Assembly: GCA_017436955.1 (NCBI GenBank) | Contig: JAFSCD010000016.1 | Location: forward strand, 1-64,000 | Direction: 5' to 3' | DNA from: Oscillospiraceae bacterium | GTDB lineage: Bacteria > Bacillota > Clostridia > Oscillospirales > Oscillospiraceae | Length of the DNA stretch: 64,000 nucleotides | In this document: in pieces, positions 44,830 to 53,735 of the stretch | Numbering within the stretch: position 1 is the first letter of the stretch | Layout: each line of letters begins with the position of its first letter | The notes under the pieces: model-generated | The model's database searches: none | What the model was told of the DNA's origin: nothing | Seen by the model: the letters and a program-made list of their open reading frames with translations, nothing else | Program-made: the position numbers and the translations under genes

Positions 44830-46203
44830 TTAGTCCTTGAACTCCCACAGGGTCTCGCGGATGATCTCGCTGACAGTGGGATGGGGGAAGATGATCTGCC
44901 GGGCATCGGTGACACGCAGCTGCATCTCGATCATAGCAGCAGCACCCCAGATGATCTCGCCGGAGTAAGCGCCGATCAGGTGGACGCCCAGAACATTCCG
45001 CTTCTTCTTGTCGATAATGACCTTGCACAGACCGTCTGCGCCTTCGTTTTCAGCCACGAAGCGACCGGAGTAGACCATAGGCAGCTTGGCGACCTCGTAC
45101 TCGATACCCTTGGCCTTGCACTCCTCCTCGGTCTTGCCCACGGAGCCGATCTCGGGCTGGGTGTAGATGACGGAGGGATTTGCGTGGTAGCGCATATTGT
45201 CGGGCTTGCCCAGAATGGTGTTGATGGCGACCTCTGCTTCACGGTAAGCGGTGTGTGCCAGCATGTGGTGACCGTTGACGTCGCCGATGGCGTAAACGCC
45301 GGGCACGTTGGTGCGACCCATAGTATCGGTGGGAACACCGCGGTCGATCTCCACGCCGATGGACTCCAGACCGATACCCATACAGTTAGCGCGGCGGCCG
45401 ATGGACAGCAGCACCTTGTCAGCGGCAACGCTGACCTTCTCGCCATTGGCCTTTTCGGCGTGGACCATACCCTTTTCCACAGACTTCACTGCGGTGCTGA
45501 GCATAAAGGTAACGCCCTTGGCCTCCAGCTCCTTCTGCAGCATGGAGCTGATCTCCAGATCGGTAGCGCCGGCGATGTGATCCAGCATTTCGATAACGGT
45601 GACCTTGGAGCCGACGGCAGCATAGTAAGCAGCCATTTCCAGACCGATAACGCCGCCGCCGATGACGGTGAAGTTCTTGGGGATCTCCTGCAGCTCCAGC
45701 ACCTCGCGGTTGGTCAGCACGAAGTCACCCAGCAGCTCCTTAACGCCGGGAATGGGGGGCACGGCAGCGCTGGAGCCGGTGGCGATGATCAGGTTCTTGC
45801 CCAGATAGGTGGTGCCGGCAGCGGTAACGGCAAAGTTTGCGCCGTCCTTACCGGTAACGGTGGCTTCTTCCATCACCACGGTGACGCCTGCGCCACGCAT
45901 TTTGGCCTTCACGCCGGCAACCAGGGTGCGGACCACCTTGGCCTTACGGGTAACGACGGCCTTCTGGTCGATGGTGACGTTGTCGCAGGAAACGCCGTAG
46001 ACCTTGGCGTGCAGGGCGTGCTCGTAATGCTTGGCGGAATTCAGCAGAGCCTTGGAGGGAATGCAGCCTTCGTTCAGGCAAACGCCGCCCAGAGAACGCT
46101 TTTCGAACAGCAGGGTCTTCAGACCTGCGTGGGAGCCGCGCTCGGCAGCCAGATAACCGCCGGGACCGCCGCCAATGACGATAAGATCATAAACAGTAGA
46201 CAT
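44830..46203 (-). CDS. lpd: Dihydrolipoyl dehydrogenase
   Basis: A 457-residue flavoprotein disulfide reductase. FAD motif GGGPGGYLAA, redox pair CLNEGC in GGVCLNEGCIPSKALL, NAD motif GGGVIGLE, second FAD motif YAIGDVNG, and the C-terminal HPTVSE with the catalytic histidine. It reoxidises dihydrolipoyl groups of 2-oxoacid dehydrogenase or glycine cleavage complexes; none of those genes is nearby, so its partner is unknown. GGAGG precedes the ATG; promoter at 46239-46267. Confidence 0.95.
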   Translation of the reverse strand: MSTVYDLIVIGGGPGGYLAAERGSHAGLKTLLFEKRSLGGVCLNEGCIPSKALLNSAKHYEHALHAKVYGVSCDNVTIDQKAVVTRKAKVVRTLVAGVKAKMRGAGVTVVMEEATVTGKDGANFAVTAAGTTYLGKNLIIATGSSAAVPPIPGVKELLGDFVLTNREVLELQEIPKNFTVIGGGVIGLEMAAYYAAVGSKVTVIEMLDHIAGATDLEISSMLQKELEAKGVTFMLSTAVKSVEKGMVHAEKANGEKVSVAADKVLLSIGRRANCMGIGLESIGVEIDRGVPTDTMGRTNVPGVYAIGDVNGHHMLAHTAYREAEVAINTILGKPDNMRYHANPSVIYTQPEIGSVGKTEEECKAKGIEYEVAKLPMVYSGRFVAENEGADGLCKVIIDKKKRNVLGVHLIGAYSGEIIWGAAAMIEMQLRVTDARQIIFPHPTVSEIIRETLWEFKD

Positions 46204-46238
46204 GGATAATACCTCCGTATGTATGAGTTTGTAACACC

Positions 46239-46267
46239 ATCATAACACATATAAAAAATAAATTCAA
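46239..46267 (-). promoter_or_regulatory. Candidate promoter of lpd
   Basis: Minus strand: -35 TTGAAT (46262-46267), 17-bp spacer, -10 TATGAT (46239-46244). Confidence 0.65.
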
Positions 46268-46356
46268 TCGCTTTTCATAAGAAAAAGGCAACAAAAACTG
46301 CTCTCCGCACGGTCATTTTGAGGAGGGCGGATTGGAAATCCGCCCTATTGTTGATT

Positions 46357-47022
46357 TTATTCTTCTGCCTTCTGCTTTTCTTCCAGTTCGGCGTTGCCGT
46401 CGGTCATATCCCAATAGTTGGAGAACACCTTAACGAAGGATTTGTAGGTGCAAAGGCAGTAAACGATGGGCGATGCGATCAGCGTGATGCACAGCACCAG
46501 CGCCGGCGCGTAAATATTTACCACCGCGCAAAGGAAAAACACCAGAACGATCAAAAACGACTGGGGCAGATGGGCAAAGGTCATGATCAGCGTGTTTTTC
46601 AGCACGGCTTTGATGGGATCGTCAATGTGGGAGATGTAGGGGAACCAATACTGCATCCACATTACCGCCAGCGCCGCCATGATCGTGAAAATTACGGTCA
46701 GGGCGCCCATATTTTCCGCGCCTTGCAAAACCAGCAAAATGTAAAGATCCGCGCCGAAGATCAGCATAATTACCAGCGCGATCAAGCCCAGCAGGAAGCC
46801 CTGCTTAAAATTGGCGCGGAATTGCTGCCAGAAGGAGCCCCATACGTAGCCGTTGCCGTTTTTGATCACCTTGTGATGGGCGCTGTACAGCGCGGTGCAG
46901 GCAGGCCCGACGGTAAAAATGGGAATGCAGGCCAGAAACCAGGCAAGACCCAGGATCAGGTAGTTGGTGATTTTGGAGAGGGTCTTGTAAAATTGTCCTT
47001 CAATGTTTAGAAAACTGAACAT
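46357..47022 (-). CDS. YesL-like DUF624 membrane protein
   Basis: A 221-residue DUF624 protein with about five membrane helices: NYLILGLAWFLACIPIFTVGPACTALYSAHHKV opens it, WGSFWQQFRANFKQGFLLGLIALV follows. In Firmicutes DUF624/YesL genes accompany LplB/YtcP-type sugar ABC transporters and glycosidases; the molecular role is unknown. It overlaps the preceding GH gene by 16 bases, so it belongs to that transcript. Confidence 0.88.
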   Translation of the reverse strand: MFSFLNIEGQFYKTLSKITNYLILGLAWFLACIPIFTVGPACTALYSAHHKVIKNGNGYVWGSFWQQFRANFKQGFLLGLIALVIMLIFGADLYILLVLQGAENMGALTVIFTIMAALAVMWMQYWFPYISHIDDPIKAVLKNTLIMTFAHLPQSFLIVLVFFLCAVVNIYAPALVLCITLIASPIVYCLCTYKSFVKVFSNYWDMTDGNAELEEKQKAEE

Positions 47023-49865
47023 ATTGTGCCTTCTTTCTGATAAAAAGTGCGGAATTTATACCTGGGATCGCCGTTTTCCGTGGCAGGAATATCGCTGGTT
47101 TCAAACAGCGTGGGGCATACGAAGCTCTCTGCCCCGGCGGCGTGGAACGGGCCTAAAAGATTGCGGTTGCCCAGCATAAAGGTGACGGAAATTTCATTTT
47201 CACCGGGCTTGGCAAATCGGGAGATATCCACGGCGTTTTCAAAGCAGATCTCGCTGGCAAACTGACCGTTTACGGCAATTTTCGCTGTCAGGAAATCGCC
47301 CTCCAGCGCCAGGCGGATGTTGGGATCGGGCAGATCCACGGTCTGCGTCAGGGTCAGCTCGCCCCTAAAGAAGGGCAAGCCGTCCGTAACGGTTTCGCAA
47401 ACCGTTTCCGGTGCTTTGCCGATGTAGAATTTGCTGCCCAGCAGGTGCTTTTCATCATGCTTTTCCCAGGCGTTGTGGGCGTATACGCCGAAATGACCGG
47501 CAAGATACACTGCCTCGATCTCACTGTCGTAGGCGATGCAGTTGCGCAGGCTTTCGGTGACGCCTTCGCCGAACAGCGCATAGTAGGTGGCTTCGCTCTG
47601 ATGCCAGTGCATCACGGTCTCGTAGTGATTTGCGCCCTTTTGCAGGTATGCGGAGATATCCGCAGCCCGGAAGCAATGATCCTCCTCCAGGGTGTGGGAG
47701 AATGTGATCTCATGACCGTTGAGCAGGTGCTGCGCATCGCTCTTTTCCGCGATTATGTGCATTTTTTCGGGAATTTCCTGCAGCTCGAAGCTGTAGCGCA
47801 GCCACAGCTTGCCCTCGTAGCGGCGGCGCAGCAGCAGGGCGTTCAGCTCGTTGCACAGCATGGGCCGGGAATAATTTACGCCATCTTCCGACCACTGCAG
47901 CGTGTCCAGGGTCAGGAAGTTTTGGTCGAATTTTGCCTTTGCGCCGTGAAAACGCAGGGTAAATACCGGCTTTTCAGTGGCTTCCGGGGCGGCATCGGGG
48001 CTGACCTGCAGCAAAAGGGACTCGTTTTTGTCCAAAGTGACGGTCAGCGGCAGCTTTTTGGTCTGCATCGTGACGGGGTCAATGGCAATAAAGCTGCCGC
48101 CCTCGGCAAACCGGAAGGTCTGGGTGAAGGATTTTTCGCCCGATGCGTTTTGCACGAACAGATACTGTTTGCCCTCAAAAATACGGTAGGTGCAGTAAAG
48201 TGCTGTGTCGGTATTTTCCACGCTGAAGGGCTGGGCGGCGATGATATCCGCCAGCGAAACGTTGCTGCTTAAGTAAGTATAATCGAACTTTTCACCCTCC
48301 AAATAACCGGGTTTATCATCCAAAAGCAGAATTTTACCGCCATTTTCAACGAATTTGCGCAGCAGCATTTCCGTGTGCCTGCCCATTGTCAAAATTTTGG
48401 GCAGCACCAGATATGTATACCTGCACTGTCCGCAGCCAATGGCGTCGCCATCCACGAAGCCGTACTTTTCAAGCAAGGTTTCGTCCAGGAAATGATAGCC
48501 GATGCCCCGGCAGGACAGGGTGCGGCAAGCGTGGCGCTGGCTGGGATCCAGCCAGCTTTCCGGGATGTCCACGGTGCCGCGCTTGTAGTCGAAATAGGCA
48601 CTGCGCATGGGGTGCAGCATCGCCACGTTTACCGGCTCCTCGCTTTCGGCAAGCAGGTAGCCCAATCGTGCGAAATAATCGTTAAAATCCTTGAAATGGG
48701 TGTCGATCCAGGGGTTTATCGGGTTAAAATGTGCAGGATAATCCCGTTTTCTCTGCCCGTGTTCGGAGTATGGGATCAGATGATGGCACATCAGATTGGC
48801 GCCGCAGGCGTACTGGAAGCCGGCGATCCGATGCAGCTCTGCCGGAGTCACGTTCCAGCCGCAGCAGCCGAAGGTTTCCGTCAAAGTCTGCTTTTTGCCC
48901 AGCTGCCGGGCGGCGCTGCCCAGCTGCCGGGGAGACAACTCGTTGTCGGTATCCTTACCAAGCCAGTCAATGCCGGGAATGGTCTCGTACTCATAAAAGG
49001 GCATGGTGCCGGCACAGCACATCAGCTGCGCGCCCATGGAAACCTCCTCCACGTAGTGACCGGTGAAGGCGATGCCGTTGTCGCAGCACCAAGTATAAAG
49101 CTGTTTGGCGAAGCTGTCCAGCATCAGCTTTTGCATCGCCAGCCAGTAGCGGTAGCGGAAGGTGCGGTAGCCCTCCTTTTCCAGAAACAGCAGACCGAGA
49201 CCGTCCAGAATATCCTCGCCGTATTCTTCGCGGAAATAGCTTTCCAGCATAGGCGTGTAGGGGGTATCTGCCCGGTAATACTGGGGCTCGTCGGTGAAAA
49301 AGCCCTTCAGATCCGCAGAAAAAGCGCTGCCCAGCCGCTTTTTATAGGCTTCGTGGGTCACGTCCAGGAATTTGCGCACCACGGCAGGATTCAGAATGTC
49401 CACGGTGGAGGCGGAGCGGTGCATATATATATTAAGGTATTCCCCACCCTCGTCGGCGGTGGCACGAATCAGGGTTGCTTCACCAATTTTGTAGGAAATA
49501 TCGGCGTCGTGGTCGAATTTACCCCGGGTTTGGGTCAGGTACATATCCCGGTTTTGCATATCCTCCAGCAGCAGACCGCCGGCAAAGCCGCTGGGCCAGC
49601 CGTTTTCGTCATAAGCCCAGGCGTCCATTCCTAAATTTTTGGCCTCGTCGCAGCACACTTCGATGCACTGCATCCATTGCTCGCCCAGGTAAGGGGTCTT
49701 GAGACCGCCACGGGCGTGCATGAAAAATCCGCCGATCCCGCTTTTATGCATCCAGCGGATCTGCTCGCGCAGCCGCTCCGGCTCCAGTTCGTCATTCCAG
49801 GACCAGAACGGAATGGGACGGTAGGCGGCGGGTAAATTCATCCATTTTGATAAAAGCGCCTGCAT
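47007..49865 (-). CDS. Large glycoside hydrolase, GH106 / alpha-L-rhamnosidase-like
   Basis: A 952-residue protein without a signal peptide, so probably cytoplasmic. The N-terminal barrel starts PIPFWSWNDELEPERLREQIRWMHKSGIGGFFMHARGG; acidic residues in YDENGWPSG and GFFTDEPQYY are candidate catalytic groups; the C-terminal part has beta-rich, GH2-like modules (YEGKLWLRYSFELQEIP; PNIRLALEGDFLTAKIAVNGQ). This layout fits the broad Glyco_hydro_106 group; activity within it is not certain. ATG 49865 has AGGAGG upstream; a longer frame to 49919 lacks that. It is divergent from the sugar transporter operon and shares its control region. Confidence 0.72.
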   Translation of the reverse strand: MQALLSKWMNLPAAYRPIPFWSWNDELEPERLREQIRWMHKSGIGGFFMHARGGLKTPYLGEQWMQCIEVCCDEAKNLGMDAWAYDENGWPSGFAGGLLLEDMQNRDMYLTQTRGKFDHDADISYKIGEATLIRATADEGGEYLNIYMHRSASTVDILNPAVVRKFLDVTHEAYKKRLGSAFSADLKGFFTDEPQYYRADTPYTPMLESYFREEYGEDILDGLGLLFLEKEGYRTFRYRYWLAMQKLMLDSFAKQLYTWCCDNGIAFTGHYVEEVSMGAQLMCCAGTMPFYEYETIPGIDWLGKDTDNELSPRQLGSAARQLGKKQTLTETFGCCGWNVTPAELHRIAGFQYACGANLMCHHLIPYSEHGQRKRDYPAHFNPINPWIDTHFKDFNDYFARLGYLLAESEEPVNVAMLHPMRSAYFDYKRGTVDIPESWLDPSQRHACRTLSCRGIGYHFLDETLLEKYGFVDGDAIGCGQCRYTYLVLPKILTMGRHTEMLLRKFVENGGKILLLDDKPGYLEGEKFDYTYLSSNVSLADIIAAQPFSVENTDTALYCTYRIFEGKQYLFVQNASGEKSFTQTFRFAEGGSFIAIDPVTMQTKKLPLTVTLDKNESLLLQVSPDAAPEATEKPVFTLRFHGAKAKFDQNFLTLDTLQWSEDGVNYSRPMLCNELNALLLRRRYEGKLWLRYSFELQEIPEKMHIIAEKSDAQHLLNGHEITFSHTLEEDHCFRAADISAYLQKGANHYETVMHWHQSEATYYALFGEGVTESLRNCIAYDSEIEAVYLAGHFGVYAHNAWEKHDEKHLLGSKFYIGKAPETVCETVTDGLPFFRGELTLTQTVDLPDPNIRLALEGDFLTAKIAVNGQFASEICFENAVDISRFAKPGENEISVTFMLGNRNLLGPFHAAGAESFVCPTLFETSDIPATENGDPRYKFRTFYQKEGTICSVF

Positions 49866-50173
49866 AAAGGACCTCCTGAGGGCAAAACCCCAATATCTTG
49901 TGTGCTTATAGCATATCACATACTAAAGGTTTTGGGATATGAAAAATTTGTAAAAAAATGCAAATTGAGCATTTTGCACAAAACAAAAGGATTCCTGGCG
50001 ATTCCAAGCCCTGGAAATTGGGCAAAATATGAAACGGGAATAAGAACAACCGGTTGCACAAATTGATTTCGGCAAAAAATGTGAATATATATAGTAAGAT
50101 GCACAATAAAATATGGCTTGAATTTTTAAAATTGTGTGATATGATATATGTATTCATATTGGAGGTGTATTGC
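49866..50173. promoter_or_regulatory. Divergent control region of the glycan locus
   Basis: 308 AT-rich bases with no gene. TTGCACAAA occurs at 49974-49982 and 50054-50062, and again twice before the beta-helix gene. A candidate plus-strand promoter is TTGATT (50063-50068), 17 bp, TATATA (50086-50091). The ribosome site GGAGGT is at 50161. Confidence 0.55.
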
Positions 50174-51142
50174 GTGAAAACAAAAACCCCTGTTACAACG
50201 CCTGCAAAGAAAGGCGGCAGCAGCATCCGCAAGATTCAAAGAAAAGACAACTGGCAGTTGTTTTCTCTGGCGATTCCCGGCCTGATCGTGCTGATCCTGT
50301 TTAGCTATCTGCCGATGTTCGGTGTGGTTCTGGCATTTAAGGACTACCGCGCCATCGACGGCATTTTCGGAAGCGCCTGGTGTGGCTTCAAGAACTTCAC
50401 CTTCTTCTTCAAGGGTGACGGCGCCATGCTGAAGCGTCTGCTGACCAACACGGTCGGCTTGAACGTGCTGTATCTGGTCGTCAATACAGTGGTTACCATT
50501 ATTATGGGCATGCTGCTGTTCGAACTGAAGAACCGTCTGGCGATCCGTGTGTATCAGACCATCGTGTTCCTGCCCTTCATCGTGTCCTGGGTTGCCGCAG
50601 CTTACGCTGTCACCGCAAACCTGACCTACCAGAACGGTATTATCAACAGTGCCCTGGCAAAAATGGGTCTGGAAAAGATCAACTGGTATATGGAGCCCGA
50701 GCGCTGGACCTGGATCTTAATGATCGCGTACCTATGGAAGAGAGTCGGACACGGCACCATCGTCTATTACGGCAACCTGATGTCGGTGGACACCTCGCTG
50801 TTCGAAGCTGCCAAGCTGGACGGCGCAAACCGTGTGCAGGTCATGCTGAACATTTCCTGGCCCCACATCCGCCCCGTTGTTATCAGCTTCTTCATTCTGT
50901 CCATCGGCGGCGTGTTCAACTCCGACTTCGGTATGTTCTATTATCTGACCAATGACTCTACCGCGCTTTATGCCCGTACAGACGTTATTGATACATACGT
51001 TATCCGCGCACTGCGTACCGGCGGCAACAACGTCGGTATGTCCACTGCCATCGGTCTGATGCAGTCTGCTGCCGGCTTTATCGTGTTGATGGTCGTCAAC
51101 AAGCTGGCTGAGCTGGTCGATGAGAAAGGTACGGTGTTTTAA
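50174..51142 (+). CDS. Sugar ABC transporter permease, LplB type
   Basis: A 322-residue CUT1-type permease with six membrane helices. LAIPGLIVLILFSYLPMFGVVLAFKDY is the typical LplB/YteP opening, and the EAA loop that contacts the ATPase is SLFEAAKLDGANRVQVMLNISWPHIRPV. GTG 50174 after GGAGGT is the start; the open frame before it runs through the control region. It is the first gene of a permease-permease-lipoprotein operon; as usual for this family no ATPase gene is present, a shared MsmK-like one being expected. Confidence 0.92.
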   Translation: MKTKTPVTTPAKKGGSSIRKIQRKDNWQLFSLAIPGLIVLILFSYLPMFGVVLAFKDYRAIDGIFGSAWCGFKNFTFFFKGDGAMLKRLLTNTVGLNVLYLVVNTVVTIIMGMLLFELKNRLAIRVYQTIVFLPFIVSWVAAAYAVTANLTYQNGIINSALAKMGLEKINWYMEPERWTWILMIAYLWKRVGHGTIVYYGNLMSVDTSLFEAAKLDGANRVQVMLNISWPHIRPVVISFFILSIGGVFNSDFGMFYYLTNDSTALYARTDVIDTYVIRALRTGGNNVGMSTAIGLMQSAAGFIVLMVVNKLAELVDEKGTVF

Positions 51143-52026
51143 TGAAACTCTTTGGAAAGAAAATCGACTTTGTCAATCTGCTGATCCATATTTTCTTCAT
51201 CGCGCTGTGTTTGGTGATGATCTACCCCTTCATTTCTATGCTGTCCGTTTCTCTGGTCTCCGTGGAAGAATCCCAGGCCATCGGTTATTCCATCTGGCCT
51301 AAGAAACCCACCCTGATCGCCTATCAGCTGGTGCTGGAGAACTTTGAGCCCGTTGCGAAAGCACTGCTGACCTCTTTTGCGGTCTGTATTTCCACCACCC
51401 TGCTGACTGTTATGCTGAACGCTATGTACGCATATACTGTCAGCCGCCCCACCTTCCCTGCCCGCCGGATCATCAACTTCATCCTGCTGTTTACCATGTT
51501 CTTCGGTGGCGGCGCTGCTGCCAGCTACATCGTTAATGTTAACTGGCTGCATATGAAGAATAACCTGCTGATCCTGATCGTTCCCGGCAGTGTCGGCGCA
51601 ATGAGTGTTATCATTATCCGCTCCTTCTTCCAGGGTCTGCCCTACGGTCTGGTGGAATCCGCCAAGCTGGACGGCGCCAGCGAGTATCAGATCTTCTTTA
51701 AGATCATGCTGCCGCTGTCTACCCCCGCGCTGGGCACCATCGCCATCTCCGCATTTATCGGCGCGTGGAATGCTTACTATGCACCTATGATGTACTTTGA
51801 CTACGGCAAGGCTACCACACTGTCTTTGTTCCTGCAGAGACTGATGAACAGCATCGAGATGCTCAGGAGCAATCCCGGCTTTAACGATGCTTTGCTGGAT
51901 CAGATCCCCGGCACCGGTCTTACCATGGCGGTTGCCTGTATCACCGTGCTTCCCATGGTCTTCGTGTTCCCCTGGTTCCAGAAGTACTTTGTAAAAGGTA
52001 TGGCAATCGGCGCTGTTAAGGCTTAA
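51142..52026 (+). CDS. Sugar ABC transporter permease, YtcP/LplC type
   Basis: A 294-residue partner permease with six membrane helices; the EAA loop is LVESAKLDGASEYQIFFKIMLPLSTPALGTI, and the C-terminal FPWFQKYFVKGMAIGAVKA is the family hallmark. Its ATG overlaps the previous stop (TAATG). LplB/LplC pairs import oligosaccharides. Confidence 0.94.
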   Translation: MKLFGKKIDFVNLLIHIFFIALCLVMIYPFISMLSVSLVSVEESQAIGYSIWPKKPTLIAYQLVLENFEPVAKALLTSFAVCISTTLLTVMLNAMYAYTVSRPTFPARRIINFILLFTMFFGGGAAASYIVNVNWLHMKNNLLILIVPGSVGAMSVIIIRSFFQGLPYGLVESAKLDGASEYQIFFKIMLPLSTPALGTIAISAFIGAWNAYYAPMMYFDYGKATTLSLFLQRLMNSIEMLRSNPGFNDALLDQIPGTGLTMAVACITVLPMVFVFPWFQKYFVKGMAIGAVKA

Positions 52027-52071
52027 GCCAATAGTTGCTGAATGACATAAAAATTTTTAAGGAGAATGAAT

Positions 52072-53595
52072 ATGAAAAAGATTCTTGCTTTGACCCTGGC
52101 GCTGATTATGGTTCTGGGCATGTTTGCCGGCTGTCAGCCCACCACCCGCGAGAAGGCTAACGAGCCTCTGGGCGCTGACCTGACCAAGGAAGAAAAGTTT
52201 GCTGAGCACGTCACCCTGACCTGGTGCTTCCCCGACGGCAAGCAGGCTGCTGATTTCTCCGAGTGGGATCGTATCGTTGAGGCTATCAACGAGATCACCG
52301 AGCGCGAGATCAACACTACCATCAACATCGAGGTTATTCCTCTGGGCGAATACACCGAGAAGATGAGCATGAAGTTCAACGCCAACGAAAAGTGGGACGT
52401 TTGCTTCACCGGCGCATGGAACCCCTACACCACCGCTGTTTCTATGGGTGTTTACGAGCCCTTGACCCAGGAGTACATTGACACCTATATGCCCAACACC
52501 CTGGCTACCATGAACCCCCTGTACAAGGAAGCTATGACCATCAACGGCGAAATTTATGGCTTCCCCATCGAGCAGATCTACGTCCGTCAGTCCGGTATGC
52601 GTTTCGAGACCGACTGGGCAAACGAGGTCGGCTTCGACTACACCCAGGTCAAGGAATTGACCGACCTGGAGCCCTATTTCGACACCCTGCTTTCCATGGG
52701 CTACACCGAGTGCTTCTTCTCCGCCGGTGATGACCTGATGACCAACCTGGTTTCCTACCTGGGCTTCGATCCTCTGGTCGACGCTATGTCCCCCGGTGTT
52801 GTTGAGTACCGTGACGAAACCTGCACGGTTATCAATCAGTACGAGTCCGAGCAGTTTATGGAGCTGGCAAAGCTGATGAAGAAGTGGTACGACAAGAAGT
52901 ACTTCACTTCCGGCGCTCTGACCGGCGAGCAAGATAACCCCATCTTCGAGGAAGACCGTCACCCCGTTGACATCAACCCCGCTTACAAGCCCGGCGGCGA
53001 TGCAGAATCCAGCCGTTCCTACGGCCTGGAGATCAAGACCATCCCCTTCGGCGACGCCGTTCTGACCTCCTCCGCTATTCAGATGACCGCTATGGCAATT
53101 TCCGTGAACTGCGAGTATCCCGGTCGTGCAATGGCCTTCATTGACCTGCTGAACTCCAACGAAGAGCTGCTGAACCTGGTCTGCTGGGGCGAAGAGGACA
53201 TCGACTGGGTTTGGGTCGATAAGGAGCAGAACCTGATCGAGATCCAGGAAGGCGCATACCCCGGCAACCACGCATTCCTGGTTGGTAACACCTTCCTCAC
53301 CCACTACGTGGACGAGAGCCAGGTCGGCACCTGGGAAGAGACCATCGCTATCAACTCCAGCGCTGACGGTTCCTGCATCCTGGGCTTCACCTTCGACGCC
53401 TCCAACGTTTCCGGCGAGCTGGCAAACATCAACGCCGTTCTGCCCGAGCACCTGAACTCCATCCTCTGCGGTATGGCCACCGGCACCGTTGAAGATGCAG
53501 TTACCGCTATGAACAATGCTCTGTATCAGGCCGGTCTGCAGACCGTTCTGGACGAGATGCAGCGTCAGGTCGATGCCTGGAAGGCTTCCAAGTAA
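52072..53595 (+). CDS. Extracellular sugar-binding lipoprotein (LipO-like)
   Basis: A 507-residue substrate-binding protein. Signal sequence KKILALTLALIMVLGMFAGC ends in a lipobox with cysteine C21. Solute-binding fold: VTLTWCFPDGKQAADFSEWDRIVEAINE at the front and an AMTINGEIYGFPIEQ segment typical of this family; the C-terminal part is DUF3502-like. It captures glycans outside the membrane for the two permeases. ATG 52072 is preferred over 52066, which abuts AAGGAG. Confidence 0.92.
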   Translation: MKKILALTLALIMVLGMFAGCQPTTREKANEPLGADLTKEEKFAEHVTLTWCFPDGKQAADFSEWDRIVEAINEITEREINTTINIEVIPLGEYTEKMSMKFNANEKWDVCFTGAWNPYTTAVSMGVYEPLTQEYIDTYMPNTLATMNPLYKEAMTINGEIYGFPIEQIYVRQSGMRFETDWANEVGFDYTQVKELTDLEPYFDTLLSMGYTECFFSAGDDLMTNLVSYLGFDPLVDAMSPGVVEYRDETCTVINQYESEQFMELAKLMKKWYDKKYFTSGALTGEQDNPIFEEDRHPVDINPAYKPGGDAESSRSYGLEIKTIPFGDAVLTSSAIQMTAMAISVNCEYPGRAMAFIDLLNSNEELLNLVCWGEEDIDWVWVDKEQNLIEIQEGAYPGNHAFLVGNTFLTHYVDESQVGTWEETIAINSSADGSCILGFTFDASNVSGELANINAVLPEHLNSILCGMATGTVEDAVTAMNNALYQAGLQTVLDEMQRQVDAWKASK

Positions 53596-53618
53596 TCGCT
53601 GAAAAACAGATCTTAATC

Positions 53619-53650
53619 AATATGGGGCCCGCCTAGGCGAGCCCCATATT
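53619..53650 (+). terminator. Terminator of the sugar ABC operon
   Basis: AATATGGGGC pairs with GCCCCATATT, followed by TTC and a T-rich tail. Some read-through to the GH20 gene is possible. Confidence 0.8.
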
Positions 53651-53735
53651 TTCAAATTTTTGCTGCCAAAAATGCCGGTAAGCTGTGGCTTTCCGGCAGT
53701 AAACCCTATTTTTCGTAATCATCGGAGGGTAAGCG